The notes under the pieces: generated by a model
What the model was told of the DNA's origin: nothing
The model's database searches: none
Seen by the model: the letters and a program-made list of their open reading frames with translations, nothing else
Translations under genes and position numbers: made by a program
Shown here: piece by piece, positions 8,684 through 17,944 of the stretch
Layout of the letters: each line of letters opens with the position of its first letter
How positions within the stretch are numbered: position 1 is the stretch's first letter
Origin: Bailinhaonella thermotolerans
GTDB taxonomy: Bacteria > Actinomycetota > Actinomycetes > Streptosporangiales > Streptosporangiaceae
Direction of reading: 5' to 3'
Assembly: GCF_003594875.1 (NCBI RefSeq)
Contig: NZ_QZEY01000001.1
Coordinates: 1,020,279 to 1,084,278 of the forward strand
DNA length: 64,000 nucleotides

Positions 8684-9819
8684 GCGGCCTCCTCGGCGAA
8701 GCGCTCGGGGCGGAACGGGGCGGGGTCGAGGCCGGTGCCCGGAACCGGGTCCCGGCCGGTGAGGAGGGCGGTCAGCAGATCCGCCGTGGCCGGGGCGAGC
8801 CCGATGCCGGCGCCCTCGTGGCCCGCGGCGTGCCAGAGGCCGGGGGCGCGCGGGTCGGGGCCGATGACGGGCAGGTGGTCCGGGCAGTACGGCCGGAAGC
8901 CCCGGTAGGCGCGGATCACCCGCGCGTCGGCCAGCGCGGGGAAGAGGGCGACGGCCTGGGCGGCGAGGCGTTCGAGGACGGCGACGGGCATGGACCGGTC
9001 GAAGCCCACGCGTTCCCGGCTCGCGCCGATCAGGACGGTGCCGGACGGGGTGCCCTCGACGACGGCCGAGGTCTCCAGGTCCGCCGAGTCGCTGGCCACG
9101 TCCGTGACGTACGCCGCGGTGTAGACCTTGTGCCGCACGAGCGGCGGCAGGGGCTCGGTCACCAGGACGAATCCGCGGCGGGGCAGCACCGGCAGGTCCA
9201 CCCCGGCCAGCCGCGCGACGTCGCCGCTCCAGGTGCCGGCCGCGTTGACCACGGCGTCGGCGGCGATGTCCCCGCCCGGGGTGCGCACGCCCGCCACGCG
9301 GTCGCCGTGCCGGATCAGGCCGGTCACGGCCGTCCCGAAGCGCGTCGCGGCCCCCGACGCGCGCAGCAGCCGGGCCGCCGCCAGCATCGGGTGGACCTGC
9401 GCGTCGCCCGGGTAGAAGACGCCGCCCGCGTGCCCGTCCGACAGGTGCGGCTCGTACCCGCGCAGGTCCCCGGCGGGCACGACGTCCGCCTCGACTCCGG
9501 CCGCGCGCTGGCCCGCCGCGAACTCCTCGAGCGCCGCGCGGGCCCCGTCCTCCCCGGCCACGACCAGGCCGCCCTTGGGCTCGTACTCGAAGCCGCCGAC
9601 CTCTTCCGCCAGTTCCCGCCACAGCCCGGCCGACCGCGCCGCGAGGTCCAGCTCCGGGCCCGGGCCCTTGTCGGAGACGAGGACGTTGCCCTCTCCGGCG
9701 CCGGTCGTGCCCGAGGCCACGGCACCCCGTTCCACCACGACCACGTCGATCCCGGCGCGCGTCAGGTAGTACGCGCACGCGGCCCCGACGATCCCGGCTC
9801 CGACCACGACGACTCTCAC
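8680..9819 (-). CDS. FAD-dependent amino-acid dehydrogenase (DadA/HcnC-type), probable D-hydroxyproline dehydrogenase beta subunit
   Basis: A 379-residue glycine/D-amino-acid oxidase-family flavoprotein that begins VRVVVVGAGIVGAACAYYLTRAG (FAD Rossmann motif GAGIVG at residues 7-12) and ends with the family's HAAGHEGAGIGLAPATADL region. It is the first gene of the operon. The GTG at 9819 is chosen because the FAD fold begins immediately after it; there is no good Shine-Dalgarno sequence, so a leaderless or very short-leader transcript is possible. It probably carries out the flavin chemistry on cis-4-hydroxy-D-proline within the three-subunit enzyme. Confidence 0.87.
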   Translation of the reverse strand: MRVVVVGAGIVGAACAYYLTRAGIDVVVVERGAVASGTTGAGEGNVLVSDKGPGPELDLAARSAGLWRELAEEVGGFEYEPKGGLVVAGEDGARAALEEFAAGQRAAGVEADVVPAGDLRGYEPHLSDGHAGGVFYPGDAQVHPMLAAARLLRASGAATRFGTAVTGLIRHGDRVAGVRTPGGDIAADAVVNAAGTWSGDVARLAGVDLPVLPRRGFVLVTEPLPPLVRHKVYTAAYVTDVASDSADLETSAVVEGTPSGTVLIGASRERVGFDRSMPVAVLERLAAQAVALFPALADARVIRAYRGFRPYCPDHLPVIGPDPRAPGLWHAAGHEGAGIGLAPATADLLTALLTGRDPVPGTGLDPAPFRPERFAEEAA

Positions 9820-10048
9820 CGGTGCAATGTCACATATCAACCGTCTCGGGCGCAAGATCCACTTTGCCCGTCTCCGGGGCCCGCGCGCCAGACCCCGGTC
9901 GTACCTTGCCGGGCCCGGCGCCCGCGGGGCCAGGGGCCGGGGGGTGAGTGGTTCGTCACAGCCTGGGAGGGGATGTCCCTCGCCCGCCTTCCCGGGCGGG
10001 CACTCGGTGCACGGGTTGGGGGCGGGGGCGCGGCCCGCCGCCCCTACC
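9820..10048. promoter_or_regulatory. Divergent promoter region, hydroxyproline operon / ctaA
   Basis: This 229-base spacer must hold the promoter of the minus-strand hydroxyproline operon and that of ctaA. Directly upstream of the operon start is an AT-richer island (9831-9840) containing ATGTcACAT, an odd-centred palindrome at 9827-9835, in an otherwise very GC-rich spacer. It could be an operator or a -10 region. No regulator gene for the operon is visible in the window. No strong -35/-10 pair was found. Confidence 0.35.
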
Positions 10049-11149
10049 ATGAATGACGTGCCTGACTTCCTCCGCCGGTTCGTGACCGACCCCCTGACGC
10101 GCCTGCTGATGTCCGTCTGGCGACCGACGGACACCTCGATGCGGCGGTGGGCGCTCGCGTCGGTGATCGGCAACGCGGGCATCGTCGTGACCGGCGTGAC
10201 CGTCCGGGTCACCAACTCGGGGCTGGGCTGTTCCCAGTGGCCCGAGTGCAACGGCGGCAGCCTGGTGCCGATCGCCCACCCCGAGCACTCGCCGCTCAAC
10301 CAGGGCATCGAGTTCGGCAACCGGCTCCTCACCTTCGTCGTGCTCGCGCTGGGCGCGGCCTGCTTCGTCGCCGCGCTGCGCCTGGTCCCGCGCCGGCGCG
10401 CGCTGCTGCGGATCGCGGCCGTCCAGCCGGGATGGGTGATCGTCCAGGCCGTCTGGGGCGGCCTGCTGGTGCTGTCCGACCTGCACCCGGCCATGAACGC
10501 CGGGCACTTCCTGCTGTCGAGCGGGCTGCTGGCCGCCGCGGTCGCGCTGTACATGCGCAGCATGGAGGGCGACGGGCCGCCGCGCCGCATCGTGCACCGC
10601 GACATCCGCAACCTGGCCTTCGTCCTGGTCGGCGCGGTGTTCGTGCTGCTCGCCGCGGGCACCGTGGTCACCGGGTCCGGCCCGCACGGGGGCGACGACA
10701 AGGCCCCCCGGTTCGCCTTCAGCATCGAGGACGTGGCCCGGATCCACGCCGACCTCGCCTACCTGGTGGTCGGCCTGACGTTCGCCCTGCTGTTCGCCCT
10801 GCACGTCACCGACGCCCCCGGCCGGGCCCGCCGGGCCGCGCTGGTGCTGCTCGCGGTGGAGCTGGCCCAGGGCGTGATCGGATACGCCCAGTACTTCCTG
10901 GCGATCCCCCCGCTACTGGTGGCGCTGCACGCGCTCGGCTCCACGCTGGTCTGGATCGCCGCCCTGCGCGTCGTCTTCCTCCTCCGCCGCCGCTCCCCCC
11001 TCCAGCCCCCGGCCCCGGCCGCCGAGCTCGTGACCGGCCCGTCCGGGACGGCCCCCGCCCCCGAGGTCACGGTGATCGCCTCGGCCACGGACCGGGCGGG
11101 CGCGAACGGCACCGCCGAGTACGCCCGCGGCGACCTGCCCACCCCCTGA
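10049..11149 (+). CDS. ctaA: Heme A synthase (COX15/CtaA family)
   Basis: Membrane enzyme that converts heme O to heme A for aa3-type cytochrome oxidase. The 366-residue product has about eight membrane segments and an early extracytoplasmic GLGCSQWPEC cysteine pair typical of Gram-positive CtaA. Conserved histidines that should ligate heme include the one in NAGHFLL and the one in VALHALGST. The C-terminal roughly 50 residues are a Pro/Ala/Thr-rich tail. The ATG at 10049 is the first in-frame ATG near the first membrane helix but lacks a Shine-Dalgarno sequence; ATG 10109 is an alternative. Its partner ctaB lies 2.2 kb downstream. Confidence 0.92.
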   Translation: MNDVPDFLRRFVTDPLTRLLMSVWRPTDTSMRRWALASVIGNAGIVVTGVTVRVTNSGLGCSQWPECNGGSLVPIAHPEHSPLNQGIEFGNRLLTFVVLALGAACFVAALRLVPRRRALLRIAAVQPGWVIVQAVWGGLLVLSDLHPAMNAGHFLLSSGLLAAAVALYMRSMEGDGPPRRIVHRDIRNLAFVLVGAVFVLLAAGTVVTGSGPHGGDDKAPRFAFSIEDVARIHADLAYLVVGLTFALLFALHVTDAPGRARRAALVLLAVELAQGVIGYAQYFLAIPPLLVALHALGSTLVWIAALRVVFLLRRRSPLQPPAPAAELVTGPSGTAPAPEVTVIASATDRAGANGTAEYARGDLPTP

Positions 11150-11189
11150 CACCCGGCTCCGCCGCGCGCGCCGCGCCCGCCGTACCGGC

Positions 11190-11220
11190 GCCCCGCGGGA
11201 ACGAGCGCGCCCCGCGGGGC
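11190..11220 (+). terminator. GC-rich hairpin downstream of ctaA
   Basis: Inverted repeat with 10-base perfect arms (GCCCCGCGGG at 11190-11199 and its complement at 11211-11220) and an 11-base loop, 41 bases after the ctaA stop. There is no T-run, as is common for actinobacterial terminators. Confidence 0.5.
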
Positions 11221-11260
11221 GGGACGGTGAACAAAGCGGGCACTCGCGTCGTCTGAGCCT

Positions 11261-11986
11261 GTGACGTATCCGGTGTCCCAGGAAGGCGGCGATGGCGTGC
11301 GGGATGGCCGAGGCACGGCGGGCGGGCCCGATCGACGGCGGCTGCGGCGGGCCTACCAGGTGTGCGTGCTGGTGAGCGTGCTCGCCGTGGCCCCGATGAC
11401 GTGGGCGTGGCTGGCGAGCGAGCCGTACCGGATGCCCGCCGGGTCCGCGCCGGAGACGCCCGTGGCGCTGGTGCTGGGGGCGGGGGTCGCAGGCGGGCGG
11501 CCGACCGGGATGCTGGCGCTTCGGCTCGACGTGGCCGCCGACCTGTACGCCCGGGGGCGGGTCAGGGCGCTGCTGCTGTCGGGGGACAACGGGCGCGCCG
11601 GCTACGACGAGCCCACGGTGATGCGGGACTACCTGGTCGCCAAGGGGGTGCCGGGGAACCGGATCGTCCGCGACTACGCCGGGTTCGACACCTGGGACTC
11701 CTGCGTGCGCGCCCGACGGGTGTTCGGGGCGTCCCGGCTCACCGTGGTGACCCAGGGGTTCCACCTGCCGCGCGCCGTCACGCTGTGCCGCCTGGCCGGC
11801 CTCACGGCGTACGGTGTGGCCGACGACCGGTCGGCGCGGCTGTGGCCGGAGAAGACCTGGGTGTACGCGGCGCGGGAGTTCTTCGCGACGGGCAAGGCGT
11901 TCCTGGACGCGGTCGTGCTGCGCTCGGAGCCGAGGTTCCTGGGCCCGCGCGAACCCGGCCTGGCCGACGCCCTCCGCGCCGGCTGA
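11261..11986 (+). CDS. SanA/YdcF-family (DUF218) membrane-anchored protein
   Basis: A 241-residue protein with one N-terminal membrane segment (VCVLVSVLAVAPMTWAWLA, about 34-52) followed by a DUF218 domain: VALVLGAGV, LLLSGDNG, a YDEPTVMRDYLVAKGVP helix and VVTQGFHLPRAV. This matches the vancomycin-sensitivity protein SanA / YdcF group, whose biochemical role is unclear but which affects the cell envelope. GTG 11261 is the longest start; GTG 11297, with GGAAGG upstream, is a credible alternative that removes 12 residues. It lies after the ctaA hairpin and converges with the prsW-like gene. Confidence 0.85.
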   Translation: MTYPVSQEGGDGVRDGRGTAGGPDRRRLRRAYQVCVLVSVLAVAPMTWAWLASEPYRMPAGSAPETPVALVLGAGVAGGRPTGMLALRLDVAADLYARGRVRALLLSGDNGRAGYDEPTVMRDYLVAKGVPGNRIVRDYAGFDTWDSCVRARRVFGASRLTVVTQGFHLPRAVTLCRLAGLTAYGVADDRSARLWPEKTWVYAAREFFATGKAFLDAVVLRSEPRFLGPREPGLADALRAG

Positions 11987-12148
11987 GGCCCCGCGCACGG
12001 CCGCACGACCCTCGGGCACGGCCGGCGGAGGCCCGGAGGTACGGCCACGAGGCCCGAGGTGCGGGGTGACGGGCCCGGAGGTGCGGCCGCAGGACCCTTC
12101 GGCACGGCGCGGGCGCGCGAGGTGCGGCCGTGGGGTCCCCGGGGCGGG

Positions 12149-13303
12149 TCAGAAGCCGGCGCCGCCCTTGGCGGGGCGGGGGAAGGCGCGGCGGGCCAGG
12201 TCCATCAGGTGCAGCAGGGCGTGCTGCCTGCGGGTGAAGGCCTCCCCGTCGATGATCTGGCGTTCGAGGCGCTGGTGCAGCAGCACGAGCTCGGTGGCCG
12301 CGAACTGGTAGTCGCTCATCGCGCGGGCCGCGTTCGCGCCGCCGTTCACGCGCGCCCAGTGGCGGGCCTGGCGGCGGTTGCGCATCGAGGACAGCATGCC
12401 CAGGTCCACCTCGCTCACCAGCCCGGTCTCGCGGTATCCGGGCAGGTAGGCCAGGATCAGGTGCACCACGCGCCGGCGTTCGGCCACGACCACCCAGATG
12501 AGCGCGCCCAGGATCAGCGCCAGCACCAGGTAGGCGAACGCGAGCCCGACGATGCCGAGGTAGCTGGCCATGCCGTTCCACAGCCCGTGCAGGAACATGG
12601 CCGCGGCCAGGCCCGCCAGGATGATCGGGGCGCGGCCGGTGCGGCGCTGCGCGGCGTAGGCGACGGCGATGCCGGTCATCGAGGTGAACAGCGGATGGGC
12701 CAGCGGCGAGATCACCCCGCGCAGGATCACCGTCGCGGCCAGCTCCCCCGCGCCGCCGTCCACGATGGCCTTGACGTAGTAGCTGACGTTCTCGCTCATG
12801 GCGAAGCCGAGGCCGACCATGCTCGCGTAGATGATGCCGTCGGTGGGCCCGTCGAGCTCCTGGCGGCGGAACCGCAGCAGGCCCAGCAGCACCAGGCCCT
12901 TCAGCGTCTCCTCCACCAGCGGCGCGCCGAGCGTGGCGCCGATGTTCTGGGCGCCGGCGATGTCCAGGTGCTCCACCCGGGTCAGGTAGAGCACCCCCAG
13001 GGAGTTGAGCAGGCCCGCGAACAGCACCGCGACCCCCGCGCCCCAGGCGAACGCGAAGACCAGGTCCCGGCGCGGCTCGGGCTCCAGCCGGTCCAGCGCC
13101 AGCACCCCCGCGAGCAGCACCGGCACCGGGGCCAGGGCGAGCACGAGCGCCAGGGCGAAGGTGCCCACCCCGCCCCGCACCACGACGAACCCGAACGAGG
13201 TGAGGAGGCACACCCCGGCGGCCACGAGGCCGACGATCAGTCCCCTGGACGGGCGCCCGGGCAGATCGCCCTGGAGCACCCAGCGCGGGTCATGACTCGA
13301 CAT
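12149..13303 (-). CDS. PrsW-family intramembrane metalloprotease
   Basis: A 384-residue protein with eight or nine membrane segments. All PrsW hallmark motifs are visible: EExxK (Glu131, Glu132, Lys135 in LVEETLKG), EN (171-172 in GFAMSENVSYY), His203 in LAHPLF and HGLWN (239-243). PrsW proteins are membrane-embedded proteases that cleave anti-sigma factors in Bacillus; no target gene is adjacent here. A soluble C-terminal extension of about 100 residues follows the last helix. The ATG at 13303 is chosen because it precedes the first membrane helix by about 20 residues. It converges with the SanA-like gene. Confidence 0.9.
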   Translation of the reverse strand: MSSHDPRWVLQGDLPGRPSRGLIVGLVAAGVCLLTSFGFVVVRGGVGTFALALVLALAPVPVLLAGVLALDRLEPEPRRDLVFAFAWGAGVAVLFAGLLNSLGVLYLTRVEHLDIAGAQNIGATLGAPLVEETLKGLVLLGLLRFRRQELDGPTDGIIYASMVGLGFAMSENVSYYVKAIVDGGAGELAATVILRGVISPLAHPLFTSMTGIAVAYAAQRRTGRAPIILAGLAAAMFLHGLWNGMASYLGIVGLAFAYLVLALILGALIWVVVAERRRVVHLILAYLPGYRETGLVSEVDLGMLSSMRNRRQARHWARVNGGANAARAMSDYQFAATELVLLHQRLERQIIDGEAFTRRQHALLHLMDLARRAFPRPAKGGAGF

Positions 13304-13347
13304 GTGCGTGAGCGTAACTGATCGGGAACGCGCTGTCCCGCCCCCGC

Positions 13348-14334
13348 TTACGGCTGCAGGAGAGCGTCGACGGCGACCGTCAGGAACAGCAGCGCGAGGT
13401 AGGCGTTCGACCAGTGGAAGAACCGCATCGGGCGCAGCGCCACGCCGCTCTTGCCCGCGCGCACGCGCGCGAGCAGCATGTAGACCTCGAACAGGCAGAC
13501 CGCGCCGAGCACGACCGCCACGATCGGGTAGAGCAAGGTCGTCCCGGCCACCGGCCACAGCAGCAGCGAGCAGAGCACGGTGGCCCAGGTGTAGGCGATG
13601 CTCTCCAGCACGACCCGGCGCTCGGTGGCCACCACCGGCAGCATCGGCACCTTGGCCGCCGCGTAGTCCTCGCGGTAGCGCATGGCCAGGGTCCAGGTGT
13701 GCGGCGGCGTCCAGAAGAACACCACGCCGAACAGCACGACCGGGGCCCAGTCCAGCCGCCCGGTGATGCCCGCCCAGCCGATCAGGACCGGCATGCAGCC
13801 CGCGATGCCGCCCCAGACGGTGTTCTGGGTGGTGCGCCGCTTGAGCACCAGGGAGTACACCAGGACGTAGAACAGGATCGCGCCCAGCGACATGCCCGCC
13901 GCGAACCAGTTCACCGACAGGCCGAAGCCGACGGTGGACAGCGCGGCCAGGATGACGCCGAACACCAGCGCGGCGCGCGGCGTGACCTGGGCGCGGGCCA
14001 GCGGCCTGCGCCGGGTGCGCCGCATCTCGGCGTCGATGTCCCGGTCGATGTAGCAGTTCAGGACGTTCGCGCCGGCGGCCGACAGGGTGCCGAACACGAG
14101 CGTGGCCAGCGCCGGCCACAGCTCGGGCAGGCCGCGCGCCGCCAGGAACATGACGGGCAGCGTCGTGATGAGCAGCAGCTCGATGATCCGCGGCTTGGTG
14201 AGCGCGACGTATGCACGCACGACGTCCCCGAACGACCGGTGCGCGGCGACGCCGGCCGTACCGAGCGGGGGCGCGGGTGTCTTGTTGGTCAGCACCGACA
14301 AGGTGCGTCCAGCGGGTGCGGGGTCAACGCTCAA
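13348..14334 (-). CDS. ctaB: Protoheme IX farnesyltransferase (heme O synthase)
   Basis: UbiA-family prenyltransferase that adds the farnesyl group to heme B, supplying heme O to CtaA. It is 328 residues with about nine membrane segments. The first Asp-rich motif is [20 protein letters not shown] and the second loop is [14 protein letters not shown], both diagnostic for CtaB. The longest start is a TTG at 14334; a GTG at 14295 would remove 13 residues, and neither has a good ribosome site. It is divergent from tkt, the conserved actinobacterial arrangement. Confidence 0.93.
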   Translation of the reverse strand: MSVDPAPAGRTLSVLTNKTPAPPLGTAGVAAHRSFGDVVRAYVALTKPRIIELLLITTLPVMFLAARGLPELWPALATLVFGTLSAAGANVLNCYIDRDIDAEMRRTRRRPLARAQVTPRAALVFGVILAALSTVGFGLSVNWFAAGMSLGAILFYVLVYSLVLKRRTTQNTVWGGIAGCMPVLIGWAGITGRLDWAPVVLFGVVFFWTPPHTWTLAMRYREDYAAAKVPMLPVVATERRVVLESIAYTWATVLCSLLLWPVAGTTLLYPIVAVVLGAVCLFEVYMLLARVRAGKSGVALRPMRFFHWSNAYLALLFLTVAVDALLQP

Positions 14335-14674
14335 CCTCTGAGAGACGGATCCGTGAATATGAACATAGGGACTTCAGCCCGGGGAATCACTGTAGTCGGC
14401 CTGGTCGGCGGATCCCGCATCGGGGCTCCTCGGCGCGCCAGCGGCGTGGTCACGACACACGCCGCCGGACGCGGCGGAAGGGCCCCGGCGTCGCGGTGAC
14501 GCCGGGCGCGGCGGCGCGGTGACGTGCCGCCGCGATGATCCGCAGGACCCGTTAGGGTTCTGAGGTGCCGGGGACGATGCAATAGGCCCCGGCCAGGGGG
14601 GATTGGACCGGCACGCCCGGGGCCGGGCGGTGTGGGCCGAGGAACCGAACTTTTCAGATGCGGAGATAGAGCAG
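14335..14674. other. Divergent intergenic region ctaB / tkt (340 bases)
   Basis: No gene seen. It holds the promoters of ctaB and the pentose phosphate operon. The ctaB-proximal part contains the most AT-rich stretch (about 14350-14370, with gaatatgaac). The rest is GC-rich without an obvious repeat or riboswitch. Confidence 0.5.
14553..14558 (+). promoter_or_regulatory. Possible -10 element of the tkt operon
   Basis: TAGGGT fits the TANNNT pattern of principal-sigma -10 elements and lies 117 bases before the tkt start. The same hexamer, followed by TTG or TTC, sits upstream of gap (44032-44037 on the minus strand). No convincing -35 element is visible. Confidence 0.3.
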
Positions 14675-16792
14675 TTGAGCAGCGATATCGTGCCAAGCCT
14701 TGAATGGAGCGATCTGGACCGGCGCGCCGTCGACGTCGTCCGGGCGCTCGCCATGGACGCCGTCGAGAAGGCGGGATCGGGTCACCCGGGCACGGCGATG
14801 AGCCTCGCCCCCGCGGCGTACCTGTTGTTCCAGCGGATGATGCGCCACGACCCGTCCGACTCCACGTGGGCCGGCCGGGACCGGTTCGTGCTCTCCGCCG
14901 GCCACTCCAGCCTCACGTTGTACATCCAGCTCTACCTCTCCGGGTACGGGCTCTCGCTCGACGACCTCAAGGCCCTGCGGCAGTGGGGCAGCCTCACGCC
15001 GGGGCACCCCGAGCACGGCCACACCAACGGCGTGGAGACGACCACCGGCCCGCTGGGGCAGGGCATCGGCAACGCGGTCGGCATGGCGATGGCCGCCCGC
15101 CGCGAGCGGGGCCTGTTCGACCCCGACGCCGCGCCCGGCGAGAGCGTCTTCGACCACACCATCTGGTGCATCGCCTCCGACGGCGACATCGAGGAGGGCA
15201 TCAGCCACGAGGTCAGCGCGATCGCGGGCCACCAGAAGCTGGGCAACCTCGTCGTCATCTACGACGACAACAACATCTCCATCGAGGACGACACCAACAT
15301 CGCCCTCTCGGAGGACGTCGCCAAGCGCTACGAGGCGTACGGCTGGCACGTGCAGACCGTGGACTGGAAGTCCGGCGGGGAGTACAACGAGGACGTGCCG
15401 GCGCTCTACGCCGCGCTCCGCGAGGCCAAGGCCCAGACCGACAGGCCGTCCCTCATCCGCCTGCGCACCATCATCGGCTGGCCCGCCCCGAACAAGCAGA
15501 ACACCGGCAAGATCCACGGGTCGGCCCTGGGCGCCGACGAGGTCGCGGCCACCAAGCGGATCATGGGCATGGACCCGGAGCAGACGTTCGACGTGCCCGA
15601 GGCCGTCCTCATGCACGCCCGCGAGGTCGTGGCCCGCGGCCGCGCGGCCCGCGCCGAGTGGGACCGCGCGTTCGAGGCGTGGCGCGAGGCCGACCCGCAG
15701 CGGGCGGCCGAGTTCGACCGCATCTCCGCGCGCCGCCTGCCGGCCGGCTGGACCGAGAAGCTCCCGGTCTTCCCCGCGGGCAAGGACGTCGCGACCCGCA
15801 AGGCCTCCGGCGAGGTGCTGTCGGCCATCGCCGACGTGCTCCCCGAGCTGTGGGGCGGCTCGGCCGACCTGGCCGAGAGCAACAACACCACGATGAAGGG
15901 CGAGCCGTCCTTCATCCCCGAGGAGTACCAGACCAAGGAGTGGCCGGGTAACCCGTACGGCCGGACGCTGCACTTCGGCATCCGCGAGCACGGCATGGGC
16001 TCGATCCTCAACGGCATCGCCCTGCACGGCGGCACCCGCCCCTACGGCGGCACGTTCCTGGTCTTCAGCGACTACATGCGCCCGTCGGTGCGCCTGGCCG
16101 CGCTCATGAAGCTGCCGGTGACCTACGTCTGGACGCACGACTCGATCGGCCTGGGCGAGGACGGCCCGACGCACCAGCCCGTCGAGCACCTGTGGGCGCT
16201 GCGCGCCATCCCGGGCCTGGACGTCGTACGGCCGGCCGACGCCAACGAGACGGCGGTGGCCTGGCGCACGATCCTGGAGCACACCGACCGCCCGGCCGGA
16301 CTGTGCCTGACCCGGCAGAACCTGCCGACCTACGACCGCACCACGATGGGCTCGGCCGAGGGCGTGGCCCGCGGCGGCTACATCCTCGCCGACGCCTCCG
16401 GCGGCCAGCCGACGGTCGTCATCATCGCGACCGGCAGCGAGGTGGACCTGGCCGTCCAGGCCCGCGAGACGCTGGAGGCCGAGGGCATCGCCACCCGCGT
16501 CGTGTCCATGCCGTGTGTCGAGTGGTTCCGCGAGCAGGACCTCGCCTACCAGCAGAGCGTGCTGCCGCCGAACGTCCACGCGCGCGTTTCCGTCGAAGCG
16601 GGAATCGCGCTGGGCTGGCGGGAGTTCGTGGGAGACAAGGGCGAGAGCCTGAGCCTGGAGCACTTCGGGGCGTCCGCGCCGTACAAGACCCTGTACGAGC
16701 AGTTCGGCTTCACTCCGGACCGGGTGGTCGCCGCCGCCAAGGCCAGCCTGGCCAAGGCGGGCGCCGACAAGGGCCACACGACCGGCAACTGA
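14675..16792 (+). CDS. tkt: Transketolase
   Basis: A 705-residue thiamine-diphosphate enzyme of the non-oxidative pentose phosphate pathway. Landmarks are [12 protein letters not shown] near the N-terminus, the ThDP/metal site [12 protein letters not shown] followed by [12 protein letters not shown], and [14 protein letters not shown] in the pyrimidine-binding domain, then the C-terminal transketolase domain. The TTG at 14675 is chosen: GGAG lies eight bases upstream and the product begins [28 protein letters not shown], as in actinobacterial homologues. GTG 14690 is an alternative. It is first of tkt-tal-pgi-zwf-opcA, 17 bases before tal. Confidence 0.96.
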   Translation: MSSDIVPSLEWSDLDRRAVDVVRALAMDAVEKAGSGHPGTAMSLAPAAYLLFQRMMRHDPSDSTWAGRDRFVLSAGHSSLTLYIQLYLSGYGLSLDDLKALRQWGSLTPGHPEHGHTNGVETTTGPLGQGIGNAVGMAMAARRERGLFDPDAAPGESVFDHTIWCIASDGDIEEGISHEVSAIAGHQKLGNLVVIYDDNNISIEDDTNIALSEDVAKRYEAYGWHVQTVDWKSGGEYNEDVPALYAALREAKAQTDRPSLIRLRTIIGWPAPNKQNTGKIHGSALGADEVAATKRIMGMDPEQTFDVPEAVLMHAREVVARGRAARAEWDRAFEAWREADPQRAAEFDRISARRLPAGWTEKLPVFPAGKDVATRKASGEVLSAIADVLPELWGGSADLAESNNTTMKGEPSFIPEEYQTKEWPGNPYGRTLHFGIREHGMGSILNGIALHGGTRPYGGTFLVFSDYMRPSVRLAALMKLPVTYVWTHDSIGLGEDGPTHQPVEHLWALRAIPGLDVVRPADANETAVAWRTILEHTDRPAGLCLTRQNLPTYDRTTMGSAEGVARGGYILADASGGQPTVVIIATGSEVDLAVQARETLEAEGIATRVVSMPCVEWFREQDLAYQQSVLPPNVHARVSVEAGIALGWREFVGDKGESLSLEHFGASAPYKTLYEQFGFTPDRVVAAAKASLAKAGADKGHTTGN

Positions 16793-16809
16793 ACACGAGG
16801 ATTCCGATC

Positions 16810-17913
16810 ATGAGTGAGATCTTGAAGCGGCTCTCAGACGAGGGCGTGGCCATCTGGCTGGACGACCTCAGCCGCGACCGCATCCGCACCGGCAACCTGG
16901 CCGAGCTCGTCCGCGACAAGCACGTCGTCGGCGTCACGACCAACCCGACGATCTTCGCCACGGCCCTGAGCAAGGGCACCGCCTACGACGAGCAGATCAA
17001 GCGCCTGTCCGGCGAGGGCGTCACCGTCGACGAGGCGATCCTGTCGATCACCACCGACGACGTGCGCGACGCCTGCGACGTGATGCGCCCGGCCTTCGAC
17101 GCCTCCGGCGGGCGCGACGGCCGCGTGTCCATCGAGGTGGACCCGCGCCTGGCCCGCGACACCCAGAAGACGATCGACGAGGCCCGCACGCTGTGGGACC
17201 TGGTGGGCCGCGAGAACCTCTTCATCAAGATCCCGGCGACCCTGGAGGGCCTGCCCGCGATCACCGCGGTGCTCGCCCAGGGCATCAGCGTCAACGTCAC
17301 GCTGATCTTCTCGCTGGAGCGCTACGGCGCCGTGATCGACGCCTACTTCGCGGGCCTGGAGCAGGCCAAGGCCAACGGCCACGACCTGTCCAAGATCCAG
17401 TCGGTGGCGTCGTTCTTCGTCAGCCGCGTGGACACCGAGGTGGACAAGCGCCTTTCGGCCATCGGCGGCCACGACGACCTGCGCGGCAAGGCGGCCCTCG
17501 CCAACGCGCGCCTGGCCTACGAGCTCTACGAGCAGAAGTTCGCCGGCGAGCGCTGGGAGGCGCTCCAGGCCGCCGGGGCCAACCCGCAGCGGCCGCTGTG
17601 GGCCTCCACCGGCGTCAAGGACCCCTCCCTCCCCGACACGCTCTACGTGGACGAGCTGGTCGTCGAGGGCGTCGTCAACACGATGCCCGAGAAGACCCTC
17701 AACGCCGTCGCCGACCACGGCAAGATCACCGGCGACACCGTCCACGGCACCTACGACGAGGCCCGGGCCCTGCTGGGCGCGCTCGCCGGGATCGGCGTGG
17801 AGTACGACGACGTCGTGCGCGTCCTGGAGGACGAGGGCGTGGACAAGTTCGAGGCGTCGTGGAAGGAACTCCTCGACACCGTGACCAAGCAACTGGAAAT
17901 CCACCACCCGTAG
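16810..17913 (+). CDS. tal: Transaldolase
   Basis: A 367-residue class I aldolase-type enzyme that exchanges dihydroxyacetone units between sugar phosphates. The Schiff-base lysine is Lys140 in NLFIKIPAT; substrate-site stretches VTTNPTIF (41-49) and [12 protein letters not shown] are typical of the longer actinobacterial and plant-like transaldolases. The start ATG has GAGG nine bases upstream, and the gene follows tkt by 17 bases in the same operon. Confidence 0.96.
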   Translation: MSEILKRLSDEGVAIWLDDLSRDRIRTGNLAELVRDKHVVGVTTNPTIFATALSKGTAYDEQIKRLSGEGVTVDEAILSITTDDVRDACDVMRPAFDASGGRDGRVSIEVDPRLARDTQKTIDEARTLWDLVGRENLFIKIPATLEGLPAITAVLAQGISVNVTLIFSLERYGAVIDAYFAGLEQAKANGHDLSKIQSVASFFVSRVDTEVDKRLSAIGGHDDLRGKAALANARLAYELYEQKFAGERWEALQAAGANPQRPLWASTGVKDPSLPDTLYVDELVVEGVVNTMPEKTLNAVADHGKITGDTVHGTYDEARALLGALAGIGVEYDDVVRVLEDEGVDKFEASWKELLDTVTKQLEIHHP

Positions 17914-17944
17914 CCCGGGGGACGCGGGGAAGGAGTTCGAGGAG

